From contig WGOB01000011.1 in the NCBI GenBank assembly GCA_016124255.1, forward strand, positions 1-52,723: a stretch of 52,723 nucleotides of DNA. The letters run 5' to 3'. This document shows, piece by piece, positions 1 through 8,027 of this stretch (the first letter of the stretch is position 1; each line of letters opens with the position of its first letter). Origin of the DNA: Alphaproteobacteria bacterium (GTDB lineage Bacteria > Pseudomonadota > Alphaproteobacteria > Caulobacterales > Aquidulcibacteraceae). The notes under the pieces were generated by a model, which was not told the DNA's origin, searched no databases, and worked only from the letters and a program-made list of their open reading frames with translations. The translations under genes were made by a program, and so were the position numbers.

Positions 1-606
1 GAACGCCTTGCCGCCGGGCATGGTGACCGAGCCGAAAGCGTTGACGCACACGAGCGCCGCGACCGTCACCCCGTCCGCGGTACAGATTGAGACGCTGCCC
101 TGCCCGCCCTTGAGCGCGCCGGCGGCAGCGCCAAAGCCGGCCCCCGCATTGCCGAGCGGCACGCCATGCGCCGCGGCGCCGAGCGCCGCCTGCCCCAGCG
201 CCCGGTAAGGCGGCGCATCGCCCCAAGCCTTGTCGCCGCCATTGGCGAGATCATAGAGGATCGCCCCCGGCACGATCGGGCTGCGCGGGACGCCGGGTGC
301 ATCGCGCAACTGAAACCCTCGCCCGGCCGCCCCGAGCGCCGCCGCCACGCCGTCCGCCGCCGCGAGGCCATAGACCGAGCCGCCCGACAGCGTGATCGCA
401 TCGACGCTCTGCACCAGGTTGCCGGCGCGGAGCACGTCGCTTTCGCGCGTGCCCGGCCCGCCCCCTTGGACCGAAACCGCGCATACCGCCGGCTGATCCG
501 GGAGCACCACGGTTACGCCGGTGCGCACCCGCGCATCGGCGGCGCAGCCGACGCGCAGGCCCGCAACGTCTGTCAGATCGTTCCGCGGACCAGGCGTCGC
601 GGTCAC
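1..606 (-). CDS. P1 family peptidase (DmpA/S58-type), 3' end cut by window
   Basis: The first 202 codons are present and the C-terminal part lies outside the window. The start is a GTG (complement of 604-606) giving MTATPGPRNDLTDVAGLRVG. The motifs TDVAGLRVG, a TGVTVVL-like stretch and GGSVYGLAAADGV are typical of the N-terminal half of S58 (DmpA/L-aminopeptidase-D-esterase) enzymes. Family members cleave themselves into two chains at a Ser/Thr nucleophile near residue 250, which would lie beyond this fragment, so catalytic competence cannot be judged. No signal peptide is seen, so it is probably cytoplasmic. It is divergent from the gamma-glutamyltransferase gene, with 66 bp between their starts; that spacing must hold both promoters. 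Identification rests on motifs and fold-family pattern; the exact substrate is unknown. Confidence 0.85.
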   Translation of the reverse strand, partial: MTATPGPRNDLTDVAGLRVGCAADARVRTGVTVVLPDQPAVCAVSVQGGGPGTRESDVLRAGNLVQSVDAITLSGGSVYGLAAADGVAAALGAAGRGFQLRDAPGVPRSPIVPGAILYDLANGGDKAWGDAPPYRALGQAALGAAAHGVPLGNAGAGFGAAAGALKGGQGSVSICTADGVTVAALVCVNAFGSVTMPGGKAF

Positions 607-672
607 GGGGCGCTCTCCAAAGCCGCGCGCGGGATTGTCGCGCTTGAACGCCCCCCGTATGCACGTCCCGTC

Positions 673-2460
673 ATGCTCATCAAGCCGCGCGCCTTTTTCA
701 TCGCTATGGTCACGGCCGGAACCGCTGCTGCGTTGGCGGCGTGCGCCTATTTCCCGATCGCGCCGCAGGAACGATTGGCGCCGCCGACCGAGGCGGTCGT
801 TGTGGCGGCCAATCCCCATGCCGCCGAGGCCGGCGCGGAAATCCTCCGCCGCGGCGGCAACGCGGTGGATGCAGCCGTGGCGATCATGGCGACGCTGTCG
901 CTGGTCGAGCCGCAATCGTCAGGCGTCGGCGGCGGCGGCTTCCTCCTCCGCTACGACGAGGCGACCGAGAGGATCGACGCCTATGACGGCCGCGAGATGG
1001 CGCCGGCGGCGGCGACGCCTGCGCTGTTCCTGGATGCGCAGGGACGGCCGCTTCCGCGCCTCGACGCCATCACCAGCGGCCGCGCCATCGGCGCGCCTTC
1101 CGTCATCGCGATGCTCAAGCTTGCCCATGACGACCATGGCGCGCTCCCGTGGGCGGCTTTGTTTGAGCCCGCGATCCGCCTCGCCGAGGACGGCTTCGAG
1201 GTGTCGCCGCGCATGCACCGCCTGGTGAGCGCTGTGGCGCAGTTCGGCCGGCTGCAGCGCGACCCCGCCTCGCGCGCATATCTCTTTCTGCCGAACGGCG
1301 ACCCGCTCCCGGTCGGCCATCGCCTGCGCAATCCGGCTTATGCAGAGACGTTGCGCGCCATCGCCGCGGACGGCCCCACCGCGCTGCAGCGTGGGGCGAT
1401 CGCGGAAGCGATCGTGGCGCAGGCGCAAGCCGGTCCGCTGCCGGGCGGCCTGACCCTGGAAGACCTGCAGAATGTTCGCCCGCGCCGTCTCGACGCGGTG
1501 TGTGGGCGCTATCGCGTCTATCGCGTCTGCTCCATGCCGCCGCCCAGTTCAGGCGGCGTCGCGGTCATCGAGAGCCTCGCACTCTATGAGCGGGCGCGCC
1601 CCTATCCGGCAGGGCCGGCCGCGATCGACGATTGGGCCGCGTATCTGTGGGCGGGACGCCTCGCCTATGCCGACAGGGACTTCTACATCGGCGATGATCA
1701 ATTCGTGCCGGTGCCGACATCCGGTTTGGTCAACGCGCGCTACCACGACGTGCGCGCGCGCATCGTCGATCTCGCCTCGGCGCCGCAAGAACCGCTGGCG
1801 CCGGGCGATCCCGCCGCGGTCGTCGGCGGCGCGTCGCTGATCGACCGCTGGTGGCGCGCAGAAGACGGCGAAGCGCCCGGCACTTCGCATTTCGTGGTTA
1901 TGGATCTCAACGGCGACGTCGTCTCGATGACTGCGACCGTTGAGAGCCCGTTCGGCGCCCAGCGCATGGCCGGCGGCTTCTTTCTCAACAATCAGCTGAC
2001 GGATTTTTCTTTTTCGCCGGAGAGGGATGGGCGCCCGATCGCCAACGCCGTCGCGCCCGGCAAGCGGCCGCGCTCGTCGATGGCGCCCGTGATCATGCTC
2101 GACGACGACGGTGAGTTTCACGCCGCCATCGGCTCGCCGGGCGGCAGCGCCATCATCTCCTACGTCGCGCGCACGATCATCGCGGCGGAGGATTGGGGCC
2201 TTTCGCTGCAGGAAGCGGTCAATCTCCCCCACCTCATTTCCGCCAGCGGCGATATCCGCGTGGAGACCGGCTTTCCCAGCGATCTCGCTGAGGCGCTTGC
2301 GGGGCGAGGCTGGCGCTTCCGCCCCGCGTCTGCAGAAGACAGCGGCCTGCACGGCTTCCGGCGGATGCCGAACGGCGAATTGGAGACGGCGGTGGATCCG
2401 CGCCGCGAAGGCGCCGTCGTGCGCGTCCCGCGCGCAGCGCTCACGCCGCCGGCAAGCTGA
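673..2460 (+). CDS. ggt: Gamma-glutamyltransferase, lipoprotein-type signal
   Basis: Encodes 595 aa. Gamma-glutamyltransferases transfer or hydrolyse the gamma-glutamyl group of glutathione and related compounds, usually in the periplasm. The open frame extends much further upstream, but that part is antisense to the peptidase gene. The ATG at 673 is chosen because a hydrophobic signal segment follows at once, ending in a lipobox-like L-A-A-C with Cys24. The family hallmarks are present: an N-terminal HAAEAGAEILRRGGNAVDAA block, SSGVGGGGF, and GTSHFVV with the expected autoprocessing nucleophile Thr404. The GSPGGSAIISY block near the C terminus is also conserved. The 3' end overlaps the 3' end of the opposite-strand histidine kinase gene by 20 bp. 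Lipid anchoring is an inference from the lipobox; a start at 706 would remove part of the signal. Confidence 0.93.
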   Translation: MLIKPRAFFIAMVTAGTAAALAACAYFPIAPQERLAPPTEAVVVAANPHAAEAGAEILRRGGNAVDAAVAIMATLSLVEPQSSGVGGGGFLLRYDEATERIDAYDGREMAPAAATPALFLDAQGRPLPRLDAITSGRAIGAPSVIAMLKLAHDDHGALPWAALFEPAIRLAEDGFEVSPRMHRLVSAVAQFGRLQRDPASRAYLFLPNGDPLPVGHRLRNPAYAETLRAIAADGPTALQRGAIAEAIVAQAQAGPLPGGLTLEDLQNVRPRRLDAVCGRYRVYRVCSMPPPSSGGVAVIESLALYERARPYPAGPAAIDDWAAYLWAGRLAYADRDFYIGDDQFVPVPTSGLVNARYHDVRARIVDLASAPQEPLAPGDPAAVVGGASLIDRWWRAEDGEAPGTSHFVVMDLNGDVVSMTATVESPFGAQRMAGGFFLNNQLTDFSFSPERDGRPIANAVAPGKRPRSSMAPVIMLDDDGEFHAAIGSPGGSAIISYVARTIIAAEDWGLSLQEAVNLPHLISASGDIRVETGFPSDLAEALAGRGWRFRPASAEDSGLHGFRRMPNGELETAVDPRREGAVVRVPRAALTPPAS

Positions 2461-3847
2461 CCTCGAATACTGATCCCTCCGCGCTCGTCTCGCCAAGGAT
2501 CACATCGCCGCCCATCGCGCGCGCCAGTTCACGCGCAATCGCGAGACCGAGACCCGTCCCTTCTTGGCGACGCGACGAAACGAACGGCTCGAACAAATGC
2601 GCACGCGCGCCCTCCGCGACGCCGCCCCCGCGGTCAGCGATGCTGATTGCGATCTGCGCGCCGCGCCGCTGTGCGCGCATCACGATCTGATCCGTCGCCG
2701 CGCGCTCCGTCTGCGCAACCGCCTGGGCGGCGTTGCGGATCAGGTTTGCGAGGATGCGATGCAGCTGATCGGCGTCCGCCACAACGCTGAGATCATCGCC
2801 GACATCGATCCGCCGCGTCACGGCCGCGAACGCGGCCAGCGCGTCGTCTGCCGCCTCCTCCACCGCCCCGCGCACTGCGACGCGCGCCAGCACCGGCGCC
2901 GCCTCTTCCGCGCGCCCGTAGCGGAGCGTCGCCGCCGCGAGCCCCGCCGCGCGCCCGATCGCGCGCTCAAGCCGCGGCGCCGCCTGGCGCACGCTCGGAT
3001 CATCCGATCGCGTGAGCCGCTCGGTCACCAATTGGGCGGTCGCCAGCGCATTGCGCAGATCGTGCGCGATGCGCGCCACAGCAGCCCCCAGAGCGGCAAG
3101 CCTTTCACGCTGCTTGAACGCGGCTGCGACATGCTCGGCCATGTCCGCCAGCGCGCGCTCGGCGCGTCCCAATTCGTCGCGCCGCTTGGACGGCGCGGCG
3201 AAAATCGCTGCGTTGTCCGGCGCGTCGCTGAACTGCGCGATCCGCTGCGTCAGCGACACAACCGGCCGCACGAACAGCCAGGTCAGCACCACGTAGAGCA
3301 CAAGTCCGGAAAACAACGAGATCGCGAGCGCCGAGAGCGCCACTTGCCAGGCGTAATTCGCCATCTCGCGCTTCAGCGGCTCTTCGCTGATCAGAATCTC
3401 GATGAAATCCCCACGCTCGAACCGCGGCTGCGCAACGACGAGCAACAGGCGTCCCCGCGGCGCAAACAGCGTCTCCATCGCCCGGCTGAGCCGGCGCCAT
3501 TGGCTGTCCTGACGCAGATCGTAGGTCGCAAGCCCGTTCGCATTCGCCGGCATCGGCGCTTCCAGGATCAGCTCGCGCACGCCCTCGACGCCAAGCGCCA
3601 CGCGCAGCAATTGCGCGTTCTCCAGAATTTCGCTCTCAAGCTCAGGACTGAGCTCCGGCGATTCCTGCAGTGCGATCGCCGCCGTCTGCGCCAGCGTCGT
3701 GCGGTCGGTGAGGCGCAGATGATGAAACGACGCCATCGCCGGCAGGAACAGGAACAGCGTAGCGAACAGCACAATGACAATCGTGAACGCGAGGAGGCGC
3801 CCCGCCAGGCTCTCCGCAAACGCGCGCGCGGAGTCGAGCGCCGTCAT
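2441..3847 (-). CDS. Sensor histidine kinase with HAMP domain
   Basis: Encodes 468 aa. Two membrane segments (about residues 18-38 and 168-190) flank a periplasmic sensing region of about 130 residues. A HAMP linker follows, then a dimerisation/phosphoacceptor helix with AHDLRN (His262), and an ATPase domain with N-box NLIRNAAQAV, G1 ADRGGGV and G2 GTGLGLAIA. The start is the ATG that overlaps the stop of the upstream TVP38-type gene as ATGA, implying translational coupling; an upstream in-frame ATG lies deep inside that gene. No response regulator gene is adjacent, so this is an orphan kinase whose partner and signal are unknown. The ligand-binding region gives no recognisable named domain. 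Confidence 0.9.
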   Translation of the reverse strand: MTALDSARAFAESLAGRLLAFTIVIVLFATLFLFLPAMASFHHLRLTDRTTLAQTAAIALQESPELSPELESEILENAQLLRVALGVEGVRELILEAPMPANANGLATYDLRQDSQWRRLSRAMETLFAPRGRLLLVVAQPRFERGDFIEILISEEPLKREMANYAWQVALSALAISLFSGLVLYVVLTWLFVRPVVSLTQRIAQFSDAPDNAAIFAAPSKRRDELGRAERALADMAEHVAAAFKQRERLAALGAAVARIAHDLRNALATAQLVTERLTRSDDPSVRQAAPRLERAIGRAAGLAAATLRYGRAEEAAPVLARVAVRGAVEEAADDALAAFAAVTRRIDVGDDLSVVADADQLHRILANLIRNAAQAVAQTERAATDQIVMRAQRRGAQIAISIADRGGGVAEGARAHLFEPFVSSRRQEGTGLGLAIARELARAMGGDVILGETSAEGSVFEVSLPAA

Positions 3848-4578
3848 CCCTTGGCCTTCGCCAGCCGCGCACGCAGCCACACCGCAAACACGGCGAGCGC
3901 TGTCAGCCCCAGGAGCGGCCCGATCACCCACGGCGAGAGCGTCGCCGCCAACAGATCGACGTCGCCGCCCGCGTCGAGCGCCGCCCCCGCGCCTGCGCCG
4001 ATGGTTGTGAACACGAACGCCGCCGGCCCCGAGCCGATCAACGTGCCGATGAGAAACGCCGGCAGCCGCAAATGCGCCGCCGCCGCAGCGATCGTCACGG
4101 TATTGCTCGGCAGGAACAGCATCAGCCGCAGCGAGACGAGATAAAGCGCTTCATTGCCGTGCGCCCGCCGCTCCAGCGCACGGATAAGCCGCCCCATCCG
4201 CGTCTCGCCGAAGCGCGAGTCCATGAACGCCCCCCGCGCCCGCCGCGCCGCGAGAAAAAGCGCCGTGCCGCCGATCGTCGCTCCAAGCAGCCCGATCCCG
4301 AAGCCGGCCCAGAGCCCGAACACCAGCCCGCACGCCGCCATCACCACCCCGATCGAGGGGAAGCCCACCGCCATCACCGACGCCGCGGCGACAACGCCGA
4401 TCGGCCACGCCGTCCACGGCGCGCCAGCCGCCCAGGCCTGGAGCGCCGCGTGCCGCTCGCGCAGCCCCTCCAGCGTGATCGCGCGGTGCAGTCCGAGCGC
4501 GAAAAACAGCCCAAGCGCCGCCAGCAGCAGGGCGAGCGGCGCGATCCGCCCCCAACTGAACCCCTGCTTTTCCGTCAT
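3844..4578 (-). CDS. TVP38/TMEM64 (VTT domain) family membrane protein
   Basis: Encodes 244 aa with about five or six hydrophobic segments. The VTT-domain pattern is visible: a FPSIGVVMAACGLVFG block, a GATIGGTALFLAARRARG stretch, then FLPSNTVTIAAAAAHL and a FLIGTLIGSGPAAFVF segment. Family members are inner-membrane proteins related to the DedA/VTT scramblase-like fold; a specific substrate cannot be assigned. The start chosen is MTEKQGFSW; further upstream the frame is Arg-rich and has no gene-like features. It overlaps the downstream histidine kinase by 4 bp (ATGA), so the two are probably one transcript. The 5' end faces the rpmH promoter region on the other strand. Confidence 0.82.
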   Translation of the reverse strand: MTEKQGFSWGRIAPLALLLAALGLFFALGLHRAITLEGLRERHAALQAWAAGAPWTAWPIGVVAAASVMAVGFPSIGVVMAACGLVFGLWAGFGIGLLGATIGGTALFLAARRARGAFMDSRFGETRMGRLIRALERRAHGNEALYLVSLRLMLFLPSNTVTIAAAAAHLRLPAFLIGTLIGSGPAAFVFTTIGAGAGAALDAGGDVDLLAATLSPWVIGPLLGLTALAVFAVWLRARLAKAKG

Positions 4579-4676
4579 GCGCGCTGCGTTCCGTCTCGCC
4601 CCATTATCCTGAGGCCGTCTATCATATCGGGGCCGTCGCCGCGGCGCGACGCCCCTCGCCGAGACCCCGTTCGGCC

Positions 4677-4705
4677 TTGACCTCAAGGCCTCGCGCCGGT
4701 ATCAG
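4677..4705 (+). promoter_or_regulatory. Candidate sigma-70 promoter for rpmH-rnpA
   Basis: TTGACC (4677-4682) and TATCAG (4700-4705) are separated by 17 bp. A transcript would begin near 4712, about 15 nt before the ATG at 4727 that opens the rnpA frame and about 34 nt before the rpmH GTG. This is pattern matching only; the -10 element is imperfect. Confidence 0.4.
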
Positions 4706-4726
4706 CCCCGCTCTTTCCGGCGCCCA

Positions 4727-5266
4727 ATGAACGACGAGGCCAGACGTGTCGACCAAGCGGACCTTCCAGCCCAGCCAGCTGGTGCGCAAGCGCCGCCACG
4801 GCTTCCGCGCCCGGATGGCGACCGCGGGGGGCCGCAAGGTGCTCGCCCGCCGCCGCGCGAAGGGCAGAAAGCGCCTCAGCGCCTGAGGCGGCCCCGCCGC
4901 CGCAAGAAGCCGCTTGTCGTCGAAACCCTGCGCAAGCGCGCCCAGTTCCTGTTTGTCCGCCGCGGCAAGAAGGCAGTCTGTCCCTCCGTCATCGTTGAAG
5001 CTCGCCGTCGCGCGCCTGACGGCCCCGCGGGCGTCGGCTTCACCGCCACCACCAAGATCGGCGCCGCCGTGATCCGAAACCGCGCCCGCCGCCGTCTGCG
5101 CGAGGCCGTCCGCGCGCTCATGCCCCGCCACGGCCTCCCCGGCGTCGACTATGTCTTCGTCGCCCGCGCGGCCACCCCCGACGCGCCCTGGGCGGCTTTG
5201 CTTGACGATGTCGGAAACGCGCTGTTAAGCGTCCGCGCCGAACTCGAGGCGGATCGCCCGGCCTAG
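4727..5266 (+). CDS. rnpA: RNase P protein component; frame encloses rpmH
   Basis: RnpA is the basic protein subunit of RNase P, which matures tRNA 5' ends. The conserved core begins at LRKRAQFL and continues through [11 protein letters not shown] and the signature [12 protein letters not shown]. What is odd is the start: between the rpmH stop (4886) and LRKRAQFL (CTG at 4928) the frame has no ATG, GTG or TTG. The only usual start upstream is the ATG at 4727, 19 nt before the rpmH GTG. That gives a 179-aa protein whose first ~53 residues (Pro/Arg-rich) are read from DNA that also encodes L34. The alternatives are a CTG start (4883 or 4928) or a sequencing error. The core is a standard length of about 110 residues. 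Family assignment is firm; the start is not. Confidence 0.85.
   Translation: MNDEARRVDQADLPAQPAGAQAPPRLPRPDGDRGGPQGARPPPREGQKAPQRLRRPRRRKKPLVVETLRKRAQFLFVRRGKKAVCPSVIVEARRRAPDGPAGVGFTATTKIGAAVIRNRARRRLREAVRALMPRHGLPGVDYVFVARAATPDAPWAALLDDVGNALLSVRAELEADRPA
4746..4886 (+). CDS. rpmH: 50S ribosomal protein L34
   Basis: Encodes 46 aa from a GTG start: [20 protein letters not shown] then [20 protein letters not shown], ending RKRLSA. This is the near-universal L34 signature ([20 protein letters not shown], GRKVLxxRRxKGRKxLSA) at nearly the usual length of 44-46 residues. L34 is a small Arg/Lys-rich protein of the large ribosomal subunit. It lies entirely inside the frame assigned to rnpA, but in another reading frame. 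It heads the usual rpmH-rnpA-yidC block. Confidence 0.97.
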   Translation: MSTKRTFQPSQLVRKRRHGFRARMATAGGRKVLARRRAKGRKRLSA

Positions 5267-5312
5267 CGACGGCGTCACACGCGCGCCGCTTCATGCGAAC
5301 CAGAAAGCAAAC

Positions 5313-7166
5313 ATGACGAGCCCCAGCGGCCCCGGCGCCGGCGACACCCGCAACGTGATCATCGCCATCGTGCTTTCGATGCTGGTCCTGTTCGGGTTTC
5401 AGTATTTCATCACCGGCCCGCAGCAGGAGCGAGAGCGGGCTGAACGCGTGCAGCAGGCCGAGCGCCAGGCCGAGGCTGTCGAGCGCGGCGAGCCGGTGGT
5501 GCGCGCGCCAGGCGACCCCGACCGCGCCGTCGCCGCGACCCAGGACCAGCGCATCCCGATTGACGCGCCGAGCGTTGGCGGCAGCCTCTCGCGCGAAGGC
5601 GTGCTGTTCGATGACGTGACGCTGCACGAGTACCGGCGCACGATCGACCGCGACAGCCCCGACGTGCGCCTCTTGGCGCCGCGCGACGCGCAAGGTGCAG
5701 CCGACGCAGATTTCGGCTGGGAAGTGAGTCAGAACGGCGCCGGCGTCGGCGTCCTCGACCAGGATTCCGTGTGGACGCTTACCGAAGGCGAACGGCTGAC
5801 GCCCGAGACGCCCGTGACGCTGAGCCTGCGCACCTCGACCGGGTTCGAAATCACCCGCAAGATTTCGGTCGACGACCGCTACATGTTCACCATCGAAGAG
5901 ACGGTGCGCAATGTCGGCGATGCGACCCAGGACGTGCGGCCCTACGGCGTTGTGCGTCGCCTCGGCATGGCCGAGGACTTCAAGCACAACGGCATGGTGC
6001 ATCAGGGCATGGCCGGCGTCTTCGGCCCGAACCAGTCGCTGAACGACATCAATTACCGCAAGGCCGCCGAGCACGCGCGCGACAAGGATCGCGGCCGCGC
6101 CAGCGCCGATGAGCGCATTGAATCGCAGACCGGAACCGGCGGCTGGCTCGGCCTTTCAGAGCATTACTGGCTCACCGCCCTCGTGCCGGATCAAAGCGAA
6201 CGCATCGACGCCTGGTTCGACAGCACCAATCGCGAAGGCGAAACCGATTATCGCTCCGCCTATCGCGGTGCATGGCGCACCGTCGCGCCGGGCGAGACCG
6301 TGACCTACACCCAGCGGCTCTTCGTCGGCGCCAAGGAAGTCGAGACGCTGCAGGATTATCAGAGCGCGCTCTCCATCCCCGGCTTCGACAGCGCCGTCGA
6401 TTGGGGCTTCCTGGGCTTCCTCACGCGCCCGTTCTTCATGTTGCTGCATTTCTTCGGTGGGCTCGTCGGCAATTTCGGCGTCGCGATCCTGCTCTCCACG
6501 ATCGTGGTGAAGCTGCTCTTGTTTCCGCTCGTCTACCAGTCGAACGTGGCGATGGCGAAGATGCGCAACCTCCAGCCGAAGATGAAGGAGATCCAGGAGC
6601 GCTACAAAGCCGATCGCCAGCGCATGCAGCAGGAGCAGATCAAGCTGTTCCAGACGGAGAAGGTGAACCCCGTCTCCGGCTGCGTGCCGATCCTGCTGCA
6701 GATCCCCGTGTTCTTTGCGCTCTACAGCGTGCTCACGGTGACCATCGAGATGCGGCATGCGCCGTTCATGCTCTGGATCCGCGATCTTTCCGCGCCAGAC
6801 CCGACCAACATCTTCAACCTCTTCGGCCTGCTGCCGTTTGATCCCTCGACATGGCCGCTGATCGGCAGCTTCCTCGCGCTTGGCGTGCTGCCGATCCTTT
6901 ACGGCGTGACGATGTTTGCGTTGCAGGCGCTTTCGCCGCCGCCGACCGATCCGACGCAGGCGATGATCTTCAAGCTCCTGCCGATCGTGTTCACCTTCCT
7001 CTTCGCCGGTTTCGCCGCGGGGATGGTTCTCTACTGGACCTGGTCGAACATCCTCTCGATCATCCAGCAATACGTGATCATGCGCCGCATGAAGGTCGAC
7101 ACCGAGTTTGACAAATGGCTCGCCAAACGCTTCCCCAAGAAAGACCAACAAGCTTTGGTCGAATGA
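5313..7166 (+). CDS. yidC: Membrane protein insertase YidC
   Basis: Encodes 617 aa. YidC inserts and folds inner-membrane proteins, alone or with SecYEG. An N-terminal membrane anchor (about residues 13-33) is followed by a Gln/Glu/Arg-rich linker and a large periplasmic domain (roughly residues 70-360). The conserved C-terminal insertase domain begins around FGVAILLSTIVVKLLLFPL. The cytoplasmic helical hairpin (MRNLQPKMKEIQERYK) and the VSGCVPILLQIPVFFALYSV helix are characteristic. The gene follows rnpA by 46 bp; yidD, which often sits between them, is absent here. The start MTSPSGPGAG puts the anchor at the expected distance. Confidence 0.97.
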   Translation: MTSPSGPGAGDTRNVIIAIVLSMLVLFGFQYFITGPQQERERAERVQQAERQAEAVERGEPVVRAPGDPDRAVAATQDQRIPIDAPSVGGSLSREGVLFDDVTLHEYRRTIDRDSPDVRLLAPRDAQGAADADFGWEVSQNGAGVGVLDQDSVWTLTEGERLTPETPVTLSLRTSTGFEITRKISVDDRYMFTIEETVRNVGDATQDVRPYGVVRRLGMAEDFKHNGMVHQGMAGVFGPNQSLNDINYRKAAEHARDKDRGRASADERIESQTGTGGWLGLSEHYWLTALVPDQSERIDAWFDSTNREGETDYRSAYRGAWRTVAPGETVTYTQRLFVGAKEVETLQDYQSALSIPGFDSAVDWGFLGFLTRPFFMLLHFFGGLVGNFGVAILLSTIVVKLLLFPLVYQSNVAMAKMRNLQPKMKEIQERYKADRQRMQQEQIKLFQTEKVNPVSGCVPILLQIPVFFALYSVLTVTIEMRHAPFMLWIRDLSAPDPTNIFNLFGLLPFDPSTWPLIGSFLALGVLPILYGVTMFALQALSPPPTDPTQAMIFKLLPIVFTFLFAGFAAGMVLYWTWSNILSIIQQYVIMRRMKVDTEFDKWLAKRFPKKDQQALVE

Positions 7167-7176
7167 ACGCAATGAG

Positions 7177-7287
7177 GCAGTCGGCAGACAATTAGGCCCA
7201 TCGGCACGTCCGACCGACTGCCCTAGCGCCCTGTCGTCATACCGCCTATCGCCGATTGCCCTATCGCCCTAACCGCCTATTGCCCCA
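7177..7287 (+). repeat. Inverted repeat plus degenerate CCTATCGCC repeats upstream of engB
   Basis: The yidC-engB gap holds a perfect 9-bp inverted repeat, GGCAGTCGG (7177-7185) with CCGACTGCC (7214-7222). It is followed by a run of degenerate units resembling CCGCCTATCGCC and GCCCTATCGCCC up to the engB start. There is no T-tract, so this is not a standard terminator. A similar CCCTATTCCCTATTCCC run occurs before the uracil-DNA glycosylase gene (about 35704-35722). Confidence 0.5.
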
Positions 7288-7914
7288 ATGCCCGATCCCC
7301 TCGAAGCTGGCCGCCTTCTCTTCGCGCGCGAGATCGAATTCGAGCGCGGCGTCGTTTCGATGGACGGCTTGCCGGAAGCTGATCTTCCAGAGATCGCCTT
7401 CGCGGGACGCTCCAATGTCGGCAAGTCGAGCCTGATCAACGCGCTCACCGGCCGCAAGGCGCTCGCGCGCGCCTCGGTCGAGCCGGGCCGCACGCGCGAG
7501 CTCAACTTCTTCCGCGTCGCCGATCGACTGCGCCTCGTCGATTTGCCTGGCTACGGCTACGCCAAGGCGCCCAAGAGCGAAATCGCCCGCTGGACTGCGC
7601 TGATGCGCGATTATCTGCGCGGTCGCCAGAGCTTGAAGCGCGTCATCCTGCTGATCGACGCGCGCCACGGCCTGAAGGCCAACGACGAAGAGATCATGGC
7701 CGCGCTCGACGCAGCGGCCGTCGTCTACCAGATCGTGCTCACCAAGATCGACAAGCTGAAGTCCGGCGAAGCCGCGCGAATCTTGGAGGCAACGCAAACG
7801 CGCCTCGCCAAACGCCCTGCCGCGCATCCCCAGATCATCGCCACATCTTCAGAACGCGGCGACGGCATCCCCGACCTCCGCGCCGAACTCGCCGCCCTCG
7901 CGCGCGCCGAATAG
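7288..7914 (+). CDS. engB: Ribosome biogenesis GTP-binding protein EngB (YihA/YsxC)
   Basis: Encodes 208 aa. EngB is an essential GTPase in large-subunit assembly. The GTPase motifs are in order: the P-loop GRSNVGKSS (about residues 40-48), the switch-I TR region ([10 protein letters not shown]), G3 DLPGYGYAK, and G4 TKID. The length is typical. Its position after yidC is the usual alphaproteobacterial arrangement. The start [12 protein letters not shown] fits known N termini; no strong Shine-Dalgarno is visible in the repeat-rich leader. Confidence 0.96.
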   Translation: MPDPLEAGRLLFAREIEFERGVVSMDGLPEADLPEIAFAGRSNVGKSSLINALTGRKALARASVEPGRTRELNFFRVADRLRLVDLPGYGYAKAPKSEIARWTALMRDYLRGRQSLKRVILLIDARHGLKANDEEIMAALDAAAVVYQIVLTKIDKLKSGEAARILEATQTRLAKRPAAHPQIIATSSERGDGIPDLRAELAALARAE

Positions 7915-8027
7915 GCGACGACCGCAACACGGGGATCGCGGGGCGATTCACATCTCGGCGCGCAGGTCGGCGACGGCCTACGCGCGCCTCGACAGGGCCC
8001 GCTCGCCTTCGCGCCGCCAGCGCGAAA

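Noticed and set aside
166-672. Long open frame upstream of the gamma-glutamyltransferase start
   Set aside because: It is antisense to the P1 peptidase gene, Arg/Ala-rich, and the signal peptide begins only at 673.
4883-4930. rnpA starting at a TTG near 4914
   Set aside because: The TTG at 4914-4916 is not in the rnpA frame; it falls one base out of register.
7223-7287. CRISPR-like array before engB
   Set aside because: Units are short, degenerate and lack regular unique spacers; no cas genes are present.
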